Below, piece by piece: positions 24,430 through 35,424 of a DNA stretch of 64,000 bases. How positions within the stretch are numbered: the stretch's first letter is position 1; every line of letters starts with the position of its first letter. A program made the translations under genes and the position numbers. Below the pieces are notes generated by a model. It was not told the DNA's origin, did not search any database, and saw only the letters and a program-made list of their open reading frames with translations. The DNA is taken from NCBI GenBank assembly GCA_013399115.1, contig VXAA01003315.1, positions 18,041 to 82,040 of the forward strand. Reading direction: 5' to 3'. This DNA is from Anseranas semipalmata (Eukaryota > Chordata > Aves > Anseriformes > Anseranatidae).

Positions 24430-25450
24430 TGAGTGAGACAAGCTGGTAGGGTGCAAGAGTTGAAGCACAGGCAACGGCAGCTGGCGAGAGCAGCTTCTTA
24501 CAGCTGCATGGAAGCCCAGACTACAAAGTTGCAGCCACGGGTGGCTGCTCTGCAAAGCAGAGTCAGGTTCACAGGCACAAAGATCTATCAGTGGAGTCTG
24601 CAGCTGCCCCGAGGGCACACCCCGAGTCTAACATGGAGACTTTTTTGGTCAAAAATAGAAACCAAAGAGGAAGGGAGAGGGAGAGGAAGGGAGGGAAGAG
24701 AGAAAATAAAAATGGGGAAAAGGGAAAGCTCCTCAGTGGCCAGTGGGAAGAGAAGTGACGGGGGTCCCCAGGTGAGCAGCCTCCCCAGGGCTCCCCTCCA
24801 GTGCCACAGGGCCCCCCATAACACTCTCCTGAAGAAATGACACAGTTTTCTTTGGGACCTGCTCAAACTCCTGTTGGCAGTTCCTGCTCATGATGCTGCT
24901 ATCGCTGACTGCTGTGTGCCATCCGGGGCTGGTGCTCCATGCTCGCTATTGCTACACTCTGTGAAGGCATATTACTGAGGCCCCAGACAGCAGTCAGAAA
25001 AGGGGGGAAAGATGGGTGATGGCAGCAGTCACTTCCCACAAGAACCCACCACAGCCACATTATCGGCTTCGCCACGGCAAGGCCATGAGAACACCAATGC
25101 AAGGGCAGGAACATGAGGCCAAAGAGGGGAACATCCCACCTCAGGGCCCTGAGAGACCCTGCCTGGGTGGCTGGGGTGATGGACACCCCGCTGCCAAGGG
25201 AAGGAAGGTGCACACCTGCACACAGGAGGCTGTCAGCAACACAAAGGCACCTAAGGCACTGTGCAACGTGGTGGCAAGTGTGCACGCTTGTGGGGATCGG
25301 TTATTTGTGATCCACCACATGCTCAAGTGCTTGAAGCTGATGTCTCTCAGCAGCTGTTGCTCCTGTCTCATGGATGAACATTGCTGGCAGAACATGGCAG
25401 GACATCCCCCATGTGTGGTTGCATTTTTGAACAATAAACTGGTTTAAAGC
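24430..25450 (+). other. GC-rich unassigned block ending near AATAAA
   Basis: About 1 kb with higher GC content than its surroundings. It includes a purine-only-like tract at 24660-24735, scattered open frames on both strands, and aacaataaactgg at about 25428-25441. It looks like transcribed or retroposed sequence, but no poly(A) tail, protein family or repeat family could be recognised. Confidence 0.25.
24658..24735. repeat. GA-rich (purine) tract
   Basis: Almost uninterrupted A/G for about 75 bases, built from gagg and ggaag units. Confidence 0.75.
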
Positions 25451-26010
25451 AAGATTCTATGCTGGCTTTGAGGGTCATTGAGCTTGATTTACACTGGGCC
25501 TTCAAAACTGATAGAGGCGCACCATTTTAAAGGAGGATTTTCCATAAACCAAATACAATTTTTATTCTATACCTGGACAACAATAGCAAAATGTATTATT
25601 TTGAAGTCATAATTTTGAAAGTAATTAAGACATTTAACTGAAGAAGTACTTTCCAAATTCACCATCCTTACATAGGCCAGGGGGAGGAATACGGCCAGGA
25701 TTCTGAACTTACAGATGGCTTCTACTTTGACTCTGTGTGCAGGATGGGAGTAAACATAAAACACTGTCCATGTGTGCAAATAAATTAAACAAACCATATG
25801 AAGAAAACGAACCAGCAAATATTCCTCTACACACAACCATATAACTAACTTGGGGCTTTTTTACTTAAACAATTATTAGATCTGAGAGTACTTCCTCACA
25901 AATCATTATATGCAATATTTAAAAATTAACGGTAAGCTAAAAGGAATTTTGCCTAAAACAAATGTAACTCAAAACCCCACCTCTTCAGTGGTAACAGGTT
26001 TGGGCACCAT
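25451..26010. other. Gene-free stretch
   Basis: AT-rich, with no supportable feature. The minus-strand open frame at 25567-25836 has no splice bounds or recognisable motif. Confidence 0.5.
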
Positions 26011-26014
26011 CAGC

Positions 26015-26242
26015 TCATAGAAGAAAGACATGGTCCTGCCCCAAAGAGCCTACAATCCACGTGGAAGCAGATGGATGCCAACAGATGGAGGAGCACTGGG
26101 AAACAAAGAGAATATAGTGCTTGGCATGTGAGGCAATGTTCTCAGCTCACTCACAGTCAGATTGTTTCCAAATTTCTGTAGGCGTTGCAGCAAAGCACAG
26201 TGTTAAGGAGGGATCTGAAGGTGGTTAATGAATTTTAAGATG
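26015..26242 (+). repeat. Old amniote interspersed repeat, copy A
   Basis: It contains gaagaaagacatggtcctg, then ccccaaagagcctacaatcc, then a stretch ending ttaaggagggatctgaaggtgg. From memory, this order (gtccctgccccaaagag, acaatct, ggagagttttaaggaggg) is that of a repeat widespread in turtle and crocodile genomes. A second copy is at 42143-42490. The class (SINE or DNA element) is not certain. Confidence 0.5.
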
Positions 26243-28261
26243 ATGAGACAGGCAAGGAACGAGAACAATGTTAGTCACATTGTTGCATTACACAATAATA
26301 TCTTTGTGGAGCATAAAATTAGGGAGCTGTATTGGAGTATATTGCTGGCAGAAGTAGGAAATATTGTCAATAAAAGAGGACTGGAATACTGTGTGGATGA
26401 GCTGAAGCATAGATTAACAATTGCAAATAGTACAGTCCTCAAAGTCATCTAAGGTTATGGATAGACAGTAGCAAGAGACTGTGTTGCTGAGGCTTATGGA
26501 GTTACCAATGAAGTAGCTTAAACTACTCATTATTTCATGCTGAGAATTGACTAGTTCACTTCCCACAGCTCCAGTGTGAAGTGGTTACTCCTGTATTTGC
26601 AGCCTGCCTGCCCACATTGCTTTGATGACATTGAAGGACAGAATAATAGAAACAGACAAAAATTTAACAGCAAAAAAAACCCCACATAATACCAGAAAAT
26701 CAAGTTAATTTCTGCTATGGAGAAAGGAGAACTTCCGCTGTGAAAGAAAATTGTATGCTAGAAATTACTGCAGATTGTATCTGTTAGAAAGTACATTGAA
26801 AAAAAAAAGAAAAAAAGAATTGGATATATATTTTGCTCAAAAGAACTCTATGAGCCCTTACTGTGATGCAGTTGTGGAAACAGGAAAAGTGATTGTAGAA
26901 TGTTTTTCTTTTTTTTTTTTAAGTATTTCCAAAGCAAAGATAGGTAAGCAATGCTGTCACCGGCAGTAGCATCGACATAGCACAAAGGCACTAGCACAAC
27001 TCCTCTGGCATGTGGTTCTGGCCACTCAGGGCTGGGTTCCTCTCCTCTAACTATAGATTTGTATAGTGCAGATGCCTGACTCTTAAGTAGTTGCTCTAAA
27101 CTGCCACAGTAATTTGCTTATTTTAGATATTTATGTTGAAAAGGCAAAGAAGTGATGATGGATAATAGTGAGATAATACGGCCAGCTCAGACGCAGACAT
27201 CAATAGCATAAACACAGTCACATGGATTGCACTCCATTGATTAGAACAAGAGAATTCAAAGCAAACCTGGTATGAAGACAGGCTACTAAGATGACTATTG
27301 CATATGAAAAGTATATACCACCAGAAGAAATTATAAAAAATTGTCTTGTTCAACCTCGCAAAATGAAGACTGGAAGGGGAAAAAATACCAGAGAAAGGGA
27401 ACTGCTGCTTAGGCCAAAGCTTAATATTGCACAAACAAACAAGTCCAGCCATGAAGAGATTTATTACGGAAAGAAGATGACTTCTGATGAAGGGTGGGTT
27501 TCTGAAACTTTACAAAAGAGATGGAAGATGAAATAGTTTTAAGAAGTAATTTAACTTTTCTTCTGTATCCCAAGATCTTATGGTATTGCATGGAAACTTC
27601 ATCAAGTAGTGTAACAGTTGACAAAGCAGGTGCATAAACTTGTAGTAGATACCCGAGTCATCATTAGCTGTTTTAAATCACAGACACTGAGGACCACATG
27701 ACAAGAAGCAGATTCTTTGGAACAGTGCTACTTCTATTGTAGTGCCTAGTAGTAAAAGAGCTGACAGTTTTATGGCAGTCTGAAAGCATTCAGAAAAATT
27801 ACTCTTAGACTCCTAATAACACAAGATGTAGTAATGAAATGACTCATCCTCATTCTTCTTTATATTACATTGAACTTTTACAGCACAGCATTCAATTGAA
27901 ATAGTCTAGGTGGGGCTACATGTACCGCTGTAGTTAACTGCCTTCCTGCTACACCTTGTAAACAGCTGTTGTCCAGGAATTTCCTAGGTACCTGTTGCTA
28001 CTGTAGAAAACAGCTTTATTTTAAATTTTTTCGGCCTGATTCCTATGTGTGAGAATATGGAAGGAAGAAAACTGGTTCTTTACCTGTATTTGTGACAGAC
28101 AGCTGTCAACAATTAAATGCCTTCAAGTCCTGTCACTACTCACTCAGAAAGATCTGTGAGTGGAGACTTTCTTTGTCTCATTTAGTGTTAGACTTCAAAC
28201 ATGGAGGGCCTTTGAGATTCACTCTTTCTCAAAAGGCCAGTACAAGAATGCTGCTGAAGTT
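26243..28261. other. Gene-free stretch
   Basis: AT-rich, with A runs at about 26800-26817 and a T run at about 26910-26921. No supportable exon. The part next to 28261 may continue the decayed coding-like block seen beyond the LTR at 29611, but the signal is too weak to call. Confidence 0.45.
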
Positions 28262-28266
28262 CTCCT
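28262..28266. repeat. Target-site duplication ctcct (left)
   Basis: Five bases identical to 29606-29610, at the LTR boundary. Confidence 0.88.
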
Positions 28267-28693
28267 TGTGGTGGTCTCACCGTGCTGGGCAGCTAAACTC
28301 CACCAAAACCGCTCTCTTGCTCTCCCTCCTCAAAGGAAAAGGGGGAGAAAATACAATGAAAAAGGTTTTGAGGGTTCAGATAAGCACAGGGATATTGGTC
28401 ACCAATTACTGTCACTGGCAAAAACAGGCTCAGCATAGGGAGATTAATGTAATTTATTACCTATTAGTAACAAAATAGAGCAGTGAGAAACTACAAGCAA
28501 ACTAAGAACACCTTCCCCCACCCACCTTCTTCTACCTCCTCCCCCTGAGCGGCGCAGGGGAAGGGGAATGGGGGCTGCGGTCAGTCCCTAACGCTGCGTC
28601 TCTGCCGCTCCTTCACGGTCACTCTCTGCCCCTGCTCCACGTGGGGTCCCTTCCACGGGATGCCGTCCTTCCCAAACTGATCCTGCGTGGGCT

Positions 28694-29309
28694 NNNNNNN
28701 NNNNNNNNNNNNNNNNNNNNNNNNNNNNNNNNNNNNNNNNNNNNNNNNNNNNNNNNNNNNNNNNNNNNNNNNNNNNNNNNNNNNNNNNNNNNNNNNNNNN
28801 NNNNNNNNNNNNNNNNNNNNNNNNNNNNNNNNNNNNNNNNNNNNNNNNNNNNNNNNNNNNNNNNNNNNNNNNNNNNNNNNNNNNNNNNNNNNNNNNNNNN
28901 NNNNNNNNNNNNNNNNNNNNNNNNNNNNNNNNNNNNNNNNNNNNNNNNNNNNNNNNNNNNNNNNNNNNNNNNNNNNNNNNNNNNNNNNNNNNNNNNNNNN
29001 NNNNNNNNNNNNNNNNNNNNNNNNNNNNNNNNNNNNNNNNNNNNNNNNNNNNNNNNNNNNNNNNNNNNNNNNNNNNNNNNNNNNNNNNNNNNNNNNNNNN
29101 NNNNNNNNNNNNNNNNNNNNNNNNNNNNNNNNNNNNNNNNNNNNNNNNNNNNNNNNNNNNNNNNNNNNNNNNNNNNNNNNNNNNNNNNNNNNNNNNNNNN
29201 NNNNNNNNNNNNNNNNNNNNNNNNNNNNNNNNNNNNNNNNNNNNNNNNNNNNNNNNNNNNNNNNNNNNNNNNNNNNNNNNNNNNNNNNNNNNNNNNNNNN
29301 NNNNNNNNN
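28694..29309. other. Assembly gap (616 N)
   Basis: Run of N inside the LTR at 28267-29605. Open frames reported across it are meaningless. Confidence 1.
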
Positions 29310-29455
29310 CCATGAGGCCTCCCCTCAGTCTCCTCTTCTCTGGGCTGAACAAACCAAGTGACTTCAGCTGCTCCTCATACGTCTTCCCCTCTAGACCCTT
29401 CACCATCTTCGTAGCCCTCCTTTGGACACTCTCTAATAGTTTTATGTCTTTATGT
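29310..29455 (-). mobile_element. CR1 LINE fragment inside the LTR
   Basis: Reverse-complement CR1 RT-tail sequence: the frame corresponds to [13 protein letters not shown], then [14 protein letters not shown]. It is nearly identical to 34220-34364 in the young CR1 on the plus strand. The visible right end is the CR1 5' break, abutting LTR sequence at about 29456. The 3' part falls in the gap. Confidence 0.88.
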
Positions 29456-29605
29456 CATTGGCTCAGCTCTGGGCAGCAGCAGGTTCCTTTTGGAGCCAGC
29501 TGGAACCGGCTCTTACCTAACATGGGGCAGCTTCTGGATTCTTCTCACAGAGGCCACTCTTGCAGCCCCCCCAATACCAAAACCTTGCCACATAAACCCA
29601 ATACA

Positions 29606-29610
29606 CTCCT
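29606..29610. repeat. Target-site duplication ctcct (right)
   Basis: Five bases identical to 28262-28266, at the LTR boundary. Confidence 0.88.
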
Positions 29611-32385
29611 TTAGGCCTTTCAAAGTTGGCATGTAATCCAAAGACGGCCACCTCTGACATGGGACTTTCAAGAGCATAAATAAATTTGATAAAGTCTATG
29701 TCTATATTATGTTTGGTAGGATCACCAGAAAGAACCGTGGTCAGGCTCACATGGATGCTGGCAAAGCTGCAGGGTTTCTGAGGAGTATGGTCTGTATTGT
29801 CCAGAGAGACAGCTGTGCTATAATCCATTGCATCTTCAGTCTGCATTCTTCTGCTATGCCATCCTTTGTGTCTTCTCCGGTTTGTACACTTTGACCTTAT
29901 CAGCACACTAGTAATGAAGATCACTTCACCCTCTTTTGGTTGTCTCTTGCTGTTGCTGTGGAATATTGAACCAAAAAGGGTCATCCCAAAGGGATATTCT
30001 AACACACGGGAAAGGATAAGGTGATCCATTAAAGGATTCTCAGAGGTTAGGATCACCAAATGCTTCCTCTCCTCTTAGATACTGAGGAGAGGTGACATTG
30101 TCCTTGAACAGTGCTTTTTACCTCATTCCCAGCTACTGGATGGAGTCAATAGCTCAGGTCCATCTCCCCTTGCTCAGTAGAGGTCTTCAAAGAGGGCAGG
30201 CAACACTGAAGGCTTATGGAGTGGCCCACTACACATGGAAAAGCCATCTGATGAGAAGGACTGCATTTAAGGGCCTGCAGGAGCAGGTATACTATGTGAC
30301 CTGATGTGCAAGTATAGCATCTTTGGGGGTCTCATCTCCCATGTCCCATTAGACAGCCACTGTCCTACAGAACATTGCCAGTCCTGACTGCTACTGATCC
30401 ATGTGCAATCAGTTTGGGTTAATAAACTCATCACTTGTTTTTCTGTAGCTAAAGTGTATGCTAGTGCAGATGTGTTTACACATTTTACAGCTGAAAATCA
30501 AAAAAAAAAAAAAAAACTAACCAAAATGAAACAAATACCAAAAACAAACAAACAAACAAACAAACAAAAACCCACAATAAAATAAGCAAAGGGCAGAGGC
30601 AAGACTTGGGGTCTTGCAGGTCTGACGACCTTAATGGCAACTAGCACATTTTAAAAAGGTGCTGCAACACTCACACTGGCTACTGGCAACTCTGATGTTT
30701 GGTTCCACCTTAATGATTTGTACAACTTCGCAGAAACTGTGGATTGGGCTGTAACAGAAAGCTGGACTAGCAGATATGGATGGGCAAGGTGAGAAAAGAG
30801 GTCAGAAGCTTGTCCACCTCTGATGTGCAAGTGACACTGCACTGCAAGTACTTCCCTGTTGTGTCCTTTGCTTTAAAGCCACTCCTGGAAAGTGGGTTGA
30901 GTATTTAAAACTCATAGTGGAATAATAGTTGTCTTTTTTAAGCAACAGCTTTATGCTTTGCTGCTTCTGAGTTAGGCTCAGGAATCAACCAGCACAACAT
31001 GCTACCAGAGATGCTGGAACACTGTGCACTGTTCTCATTGGCCTGGGAATTACCTCAGGTGAATAGTGATGTAAAGATTTATCTATATCCATTATTTTGA
31101 GAAGGTTCATATCTAGCAGGCAGTGAACAGACTTCCAGTGGAGGCCCCAAAGGTCCCAGATAACCCTGGAAATAGTTGGTAACAGAGCTTTAATGCACTG
31201 TCTTGCAACAATCCCAGTATTCAGAGCATGTGCCAGCTACTTCAGCGAGGCAGTGCAATGGAAGCACACACAGTGCAATCCTGCCAGTTTGTGAAGAAGG
31301 TGGGTATAATCATACACCATAATGCCATTTTCCAACTACTGTGTCACTGCTGATCTGCCTAGGGAAGCTTATGACAGACCTATGGATATATGTGGATATA
31401 CAACACTCACAAGACACATCATTACTCAAGAGCACATCCACACCTGTGACTGTATCAATTACCTGCTGTTTATCCAAGGTGGTGTATTATTTGTTGCTCT
31501 AAAGGGGTGACATATAATGGCTGCTATTTTGCAAAGAAACAATGCATTAGGTTCTTTCCTGTGAAGAGCCTGCATTTTCCCTTCCCCTTAGAAGAGATGG
31601 AGCAAAGAGAGGTGAGCTTGTTAAGGAACAAGGCATGTCCCCTCACTCTGCTCTCCTTCCCAAAGTCCACTAGACTCCATCTGCATCAAGACACCCACCA
31701 GATATTGGCTCCTGTGCCAGGCTGAACATGTGCTCCTGGCTAGCCAGGCCTCAGTGGGCGTTTTTCACTGTGAGAACCAATATGAGAAATCGTTTTACAA
31801 TCTGCGATGAGAACTCTTCATGTTGTGTCCTTTGCTGCTGATGAGATAAAAAGCTTGACTGTCAGACCAGACTCCATGGTCTCACAGACATCCCGCACTC
31901 CATCTGCAGAGTCCCAGATGATGAGAGGCTCCATCACAACATCCTAGATATCTTCTGCAGCTTGATACACAGTGAACAGCTATACTGACCTGCTGGGTGG
32001 TTACTTATCCAGTGCATGTATGCACACAGCCTAGAGACTTTTGAATTTGAACCATTTCTAAGAAGCTGGACAGATCATTCCCAGCAGTTCTATATTGCTG
32101 CTGTGAATTTTTCTCATCAATAAATCTGTACATATGAGCAGGTGCATGTGCAGCTATTGAGCAGGGTTCTTTCTCCTCCTCCTCTACGTCCCATACTGAA
32201 ACCCTATTACACATATGCCATATCTTCACAGTGTGAAGAGAACACAAATGAGAAACCTTAAGAAATAGCCTTCTGACATGTAATTCCAGAAGTGCAGGTA
32301 TATGAGTACGGCAGTTGAGGGTAGAAGGCCATGAGATCTCCTGCAATGCCTGAGGATGACTGGGAGGCTTGTGAAGAACTGTCAT
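29611..32385 (-). pseudogene. Decayed coding-like block, possibly dynein heavy chain
   Basis: Several minus-strand stretches look like degraded protein. Near 29640-29700 the frame reads FIKFIYALESP then EVAVFGLHANFE, resembling the IKSLP...PEVFGLHAN motif near the C terminus of dynein heavy chains. Near 29960-29985 TLFGSIFHSN recalls LLFGLCFFH, and near 32290-32330 PSTLNCRTH recalls the FPSLVNCCT motif upstream of the stalk. The order along the strand is right, but spacing is shorter than in an intact gene and many stops intervene. If real, it is an old pseudogene later hit by the LTR at 28267-29605. Each match alone is weak, and the rest of the block (the frame around 31830-31950, for example) fits no family I know. 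Confidence 0.3.
30539..30570. repeat. A run and (AAAC)n microsatellite
   Basis: A 15-16 base A run at about 30501-30516, then five or six caaa units at 30544-30567. Confidence 0.85.
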
Positions 32386-33928
32386 ATTTTATGTATGAGA
32401 AAGACCCTAATGTACAGTACCCTGTCATCTGTAACTTGCTTTTCTGTAGCTAGGGACATTTTCAATTTGCCTCAGAGCAGAGCCACAGCATGAAAAAATA
32501 TATGCAGTAAGGATGTTTGGGGTACCAGGACCCTGAAATGTAAAAGGGTTTATTCTAAGAAGATAATATGGGTATATTCAAAGCACAACCATGATTTTAG
32601 TTCTAATTCTGAAGTACTGATTTACAACAGAAGTACACAACTCCAGTCAATCATTTCACTGGTACCTCCCTGTTCTTTTCAAACAAAATTTTCAGATACT
32701 CAAAATGTGTGGGTTAGTATATTCCATATGGCTTTATAAATTGTGAGTCATAAATCCTACAAAGACAGTTTGTGGGGGGGGGGGTTGTTTTTTTTTTTTT
32801 CAAGCTCAAACTTTAGGGTCTACACTTCAAAGCACCTGATCCACCTGCTAAAGCCAGAAGAATCTTCTTTTTGGAAGGGCTGGAACTTGTTCTACATGTG
32901 ACCACAGTAAAAATGAATCTGGAGCTATTAATAAAATACAGAACTTTATATAGATTTACCCTTAATGCATAAAGAAATGTGTCTGAACATCAAGAAGTTC
33001 TAAACTATTCACCTGAAGTTTTTCTTAGTGGTCTGATAGGAAAGTTACTTACATTTGGCAGTAATGGATATCTAGATCTGTAACATACACCGATAGTTTC
33101 TAATTTGGAAAATGTAAATGATTTGATCCATCCTTATAGATACAAAAGTGTGAATATATACTGCTGTATGCTGCATGTTTCCAATGCACAGGCTAATGAA
33201 TTAGTCCACCTAAAATACAAAAGGTCTGTAAATTGTCTTGTAAGACTTTAAACTGCAATATAATAAGATAGAAATTACTAGAGCCTTCCAAGTATGATAG
33301 AAAATGCTTCAAAGCTATAAATTAAATTACATAGTTTTAGAGGGAACTTTTCTAGTTGAATTTCTGTTCTTGTGCACTTTCTGACACATTTCCATGTTTT
33401 GTTTCCTTGTAATTGCCTTCACATTGCCAATTACATAGGTTCCCATCCACTACTATCTGTATTCCTATTTAAAAGTTCTAATCCCTTAATAAGACTTCTT
33501 TTATTTCTGGAATGGCATTGTGCCAGCACAGTTGTGGCTACTTTGCACAATTGGTAATCTATTTTTAGGCATAATCCCGAGTAAAGGTACATTTCTTATG
33601 TTGTGAGCTCTCTAGTTGAACACTGGAAGATTCTTTCATCAGCTTCAGCAGAGGGTAAAACAACCTATGCAGGAAATAAAGCATGAAAAATTCATTAATC
33701 AAAAGAGTAGCATTTCTATAATGTTCATTTTTTCATTACGCAGTCTTTATTCTGATTAAGTGTTGTGGCTGTCTGACTGTGAGGCCAAGCAGAAATGATT
33801 AAAGCAGAATTTAAATTACCTAGGAGTGGAAACCAAAACAAGAGGGGAACAGTAGTAAACATTTGCACTTAAGCACGACGCACTGGACTTTGCACTGACT
33901 TCTCCCTTCAGAGATTGTATTTCCCACA
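32386..33928. other. Gene-free stretch
   Basis: AT-rich, with stops in all frames. It contains a G run followed by a T run at about 32774-32800 and nothing else that I can assign. Confidence 0.55.
32774..32800. repeat. G12/T14-type homopolymer junction
   Basis: About 12 consecutive G, then tt-g, then about 14 T. Likely unstable and error-prone in assembly. Confidence 0.85.
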
Positions 33929-33929
33929 A

Positions 33930-34138
33930 CACAACTCTAAGAGATCACTAGGACCAGATGGTATTCACCTAAGAGCTCTAAACCAACTGAAGGATAAAAT
34001 AACACGAATGCTAGCTGTGGTATGTAACCTCTCACTGAGAATTGTCTCAGTATCAGAGGCCTGGATGATGGTAAAATGGCAGATTTTTACAAAGGTTTCA
34101 GGGGTGATCTGAGGAACTACAGACAGCTAGCCAATTGA
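33930..34138 (+). mobile_element. Old CR1/L3-like LINE, RT fragment (5' part)
   Basis: The frame GPDGIHLRALNQLKD is the reverse-transcriptase motif 'GPDGIHPRVLKEL' of CR1-type LINEs, followed by GNYRPVSL-like remnants at about 34105-34130. Heavily mutated. The element is split by a younger CR1 and resumes at about 34567. Confidence 0.8.
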
Positions 34139-34566
34139 GGGAAGTGATTGTCTTGCTCTGCTCTGTGCTGGCGCGGCCTCACCTGGAGTACTATGTGTAG
34201 TTTTGGGTACCACAGTATAAAAAGGACGTAAAACTATTAGAGAGTGTCCAAAGGAGGGCTACAAAGATGGTGAAGGGTCTAGAGGGCAAGACATATGAGG
34301 AGCAGCTGAAGTCACTTGGTTTGTTCAGCCCAGAGAAGAGCAGACTGAGGGGAGGCCTCATGGAGGCCTGCAGCTTCCTCACGAGGGGAGCGGAGGGGCA
34401 GGCGCTGATCTCTGCTCTCTGGTGACAGCGACAGGACCCGAGGGAACGGCATGGAGCTGTGACAGGGGAGGTTCAGGCTGGATGTTAGGAAAAGGTTCTT
34501 CACCGAGAGGGTGGTCGGGCACTGGAACAGGCTCCCCAGGGAAGTGGTCACAGCACTGAGCCTGCC
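34139..34566 (+). mobile_element. Younger CR1 LINE nested in the old CR1
   Basis: About 430 bases of well-preserved CR1: the cctcacctggagtac block, then [26 protein letters not shown], and [20 protein letters not shown]. It is 5'-truncated as usual, but the usual 3' non-coding end and octamers are missing; sequence jumps at about 34566 back into the old element. It shares a closely related copy with 29310-29455. Confidence 0.88.
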
Positions 34567-35424
34567 AGATGTCATCGTTTGGCAAACCGGTAGTAACAAT
34601 TGTAAGGAACAGAATGAGCAGACACATGGAAAAATATATTGGACAACAGTCCATGAAGCTTCTGTAAAGGGAAGACATACTTCACAAGCCCATTGACATT
34701 TTCTTTTGAGGAACTGACAAATAAGTGATCAAGGTGTACTAAACTGGATTTTTAAAAGTTGAAAAAATTATCTCGTACAGAGAAGTCTCATGGGCTAAGA
34801 AGATCCTCATTTGCATGAATAAGCAATTAAAAGACACTAAAGAAAATGTAGGAATGCAAGTGTTCCCACTGGAAGGAAATCACCAATGCAATCCCACGGG
34901 ACTTTGTGCCACGATCTGTGCTGCTCAGCAAAGTCCTATATGACCTGAAAAAGGTGATGAATAATGGGGGAACAGAGATTGCTGATTCCACTGTGTTTAT
35001 TACAAGGACTAAAATTGAAAGCTGACTGTGCAGAGCCGCAGAAGCACACTTTGATCATGAACAACTTGTGATAAAATGGCAGATGAAATTCTATATAGCG
35101 TATGGCAAAGGTGTGCACATAGCTATATAGGCTGATTATGACCATTCAGGAATGAAATAGCATTTCTATGAAAATGTTAGCTCAGTACTGAGTAAGGGGT
35201 CAAAAAAGCAACCAATTATTTGGAAAGGACTACAGAACAAATCAAAGAACACTTCAAAAATGTTAGGTGAATCTGTATTTTTAATAACATGGGCAGTTTT
35301 GTTTCTCCCATCTTCCAAAGAACGAAGCAGACTTGAAAAAGATACAGGAATGGGCAAAAAGTATATAATCAAAAGTAGGAAGTTTTTTTATGAAGAACGT
35401 GTAAACAGGATTCTTCAAGTTAGA
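34567..35424 (+). mobile_element. Old CR1/L3-like LINE, continuation
   Basis: It follows in order from 33930-34138: the catggctttt-like segment (tccatgaagcttctgtaaag), then the gatctgtgctg and ctgatgatac-type blocks, aaatggcagatgaaattcta at 35073-35092, and a late segment around 35310-35420. This is the order of a CR1/L3 RT domain downstream of the PDGIH motif. Strongly diverged. Confidence 0.65.

Larger units (their letters stand above)
28267..29605 (+). mobile_element. Solo LTR, ERVL-like, interrupted by CR1 and an assembly gap
   Basis: Same family as the LTR at 20931-21778, in opposite orientation. It begins TGTGGTGGTCTCACCG and ends ...AACCCAATACA. Perfect 5-bp duplications ctcct lie at 28262-28266 and 29606-29610. 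The segment 28500-28693 matches the intact copy closely (about nine bases in ten by eye). The centre is lost in an N run (28694-29309), followed by an inverted CR1 piece, after which the LTR resumes at about 29456. No internal retroviral sequence is visible, though the gap prevents a full check. Confidence 0.9.

Noticed and set aside
28588..29406. Long open frames across N runs (also 61295-62160)
   Set aside because: They consist mostly of unknown residues from assembly gaps.
34191..34696. Open frames resembling a conserved protein on the minus and plus strands
   Set aside because: They are frames of the nested CR1 at 34139-34566, not a host gene.
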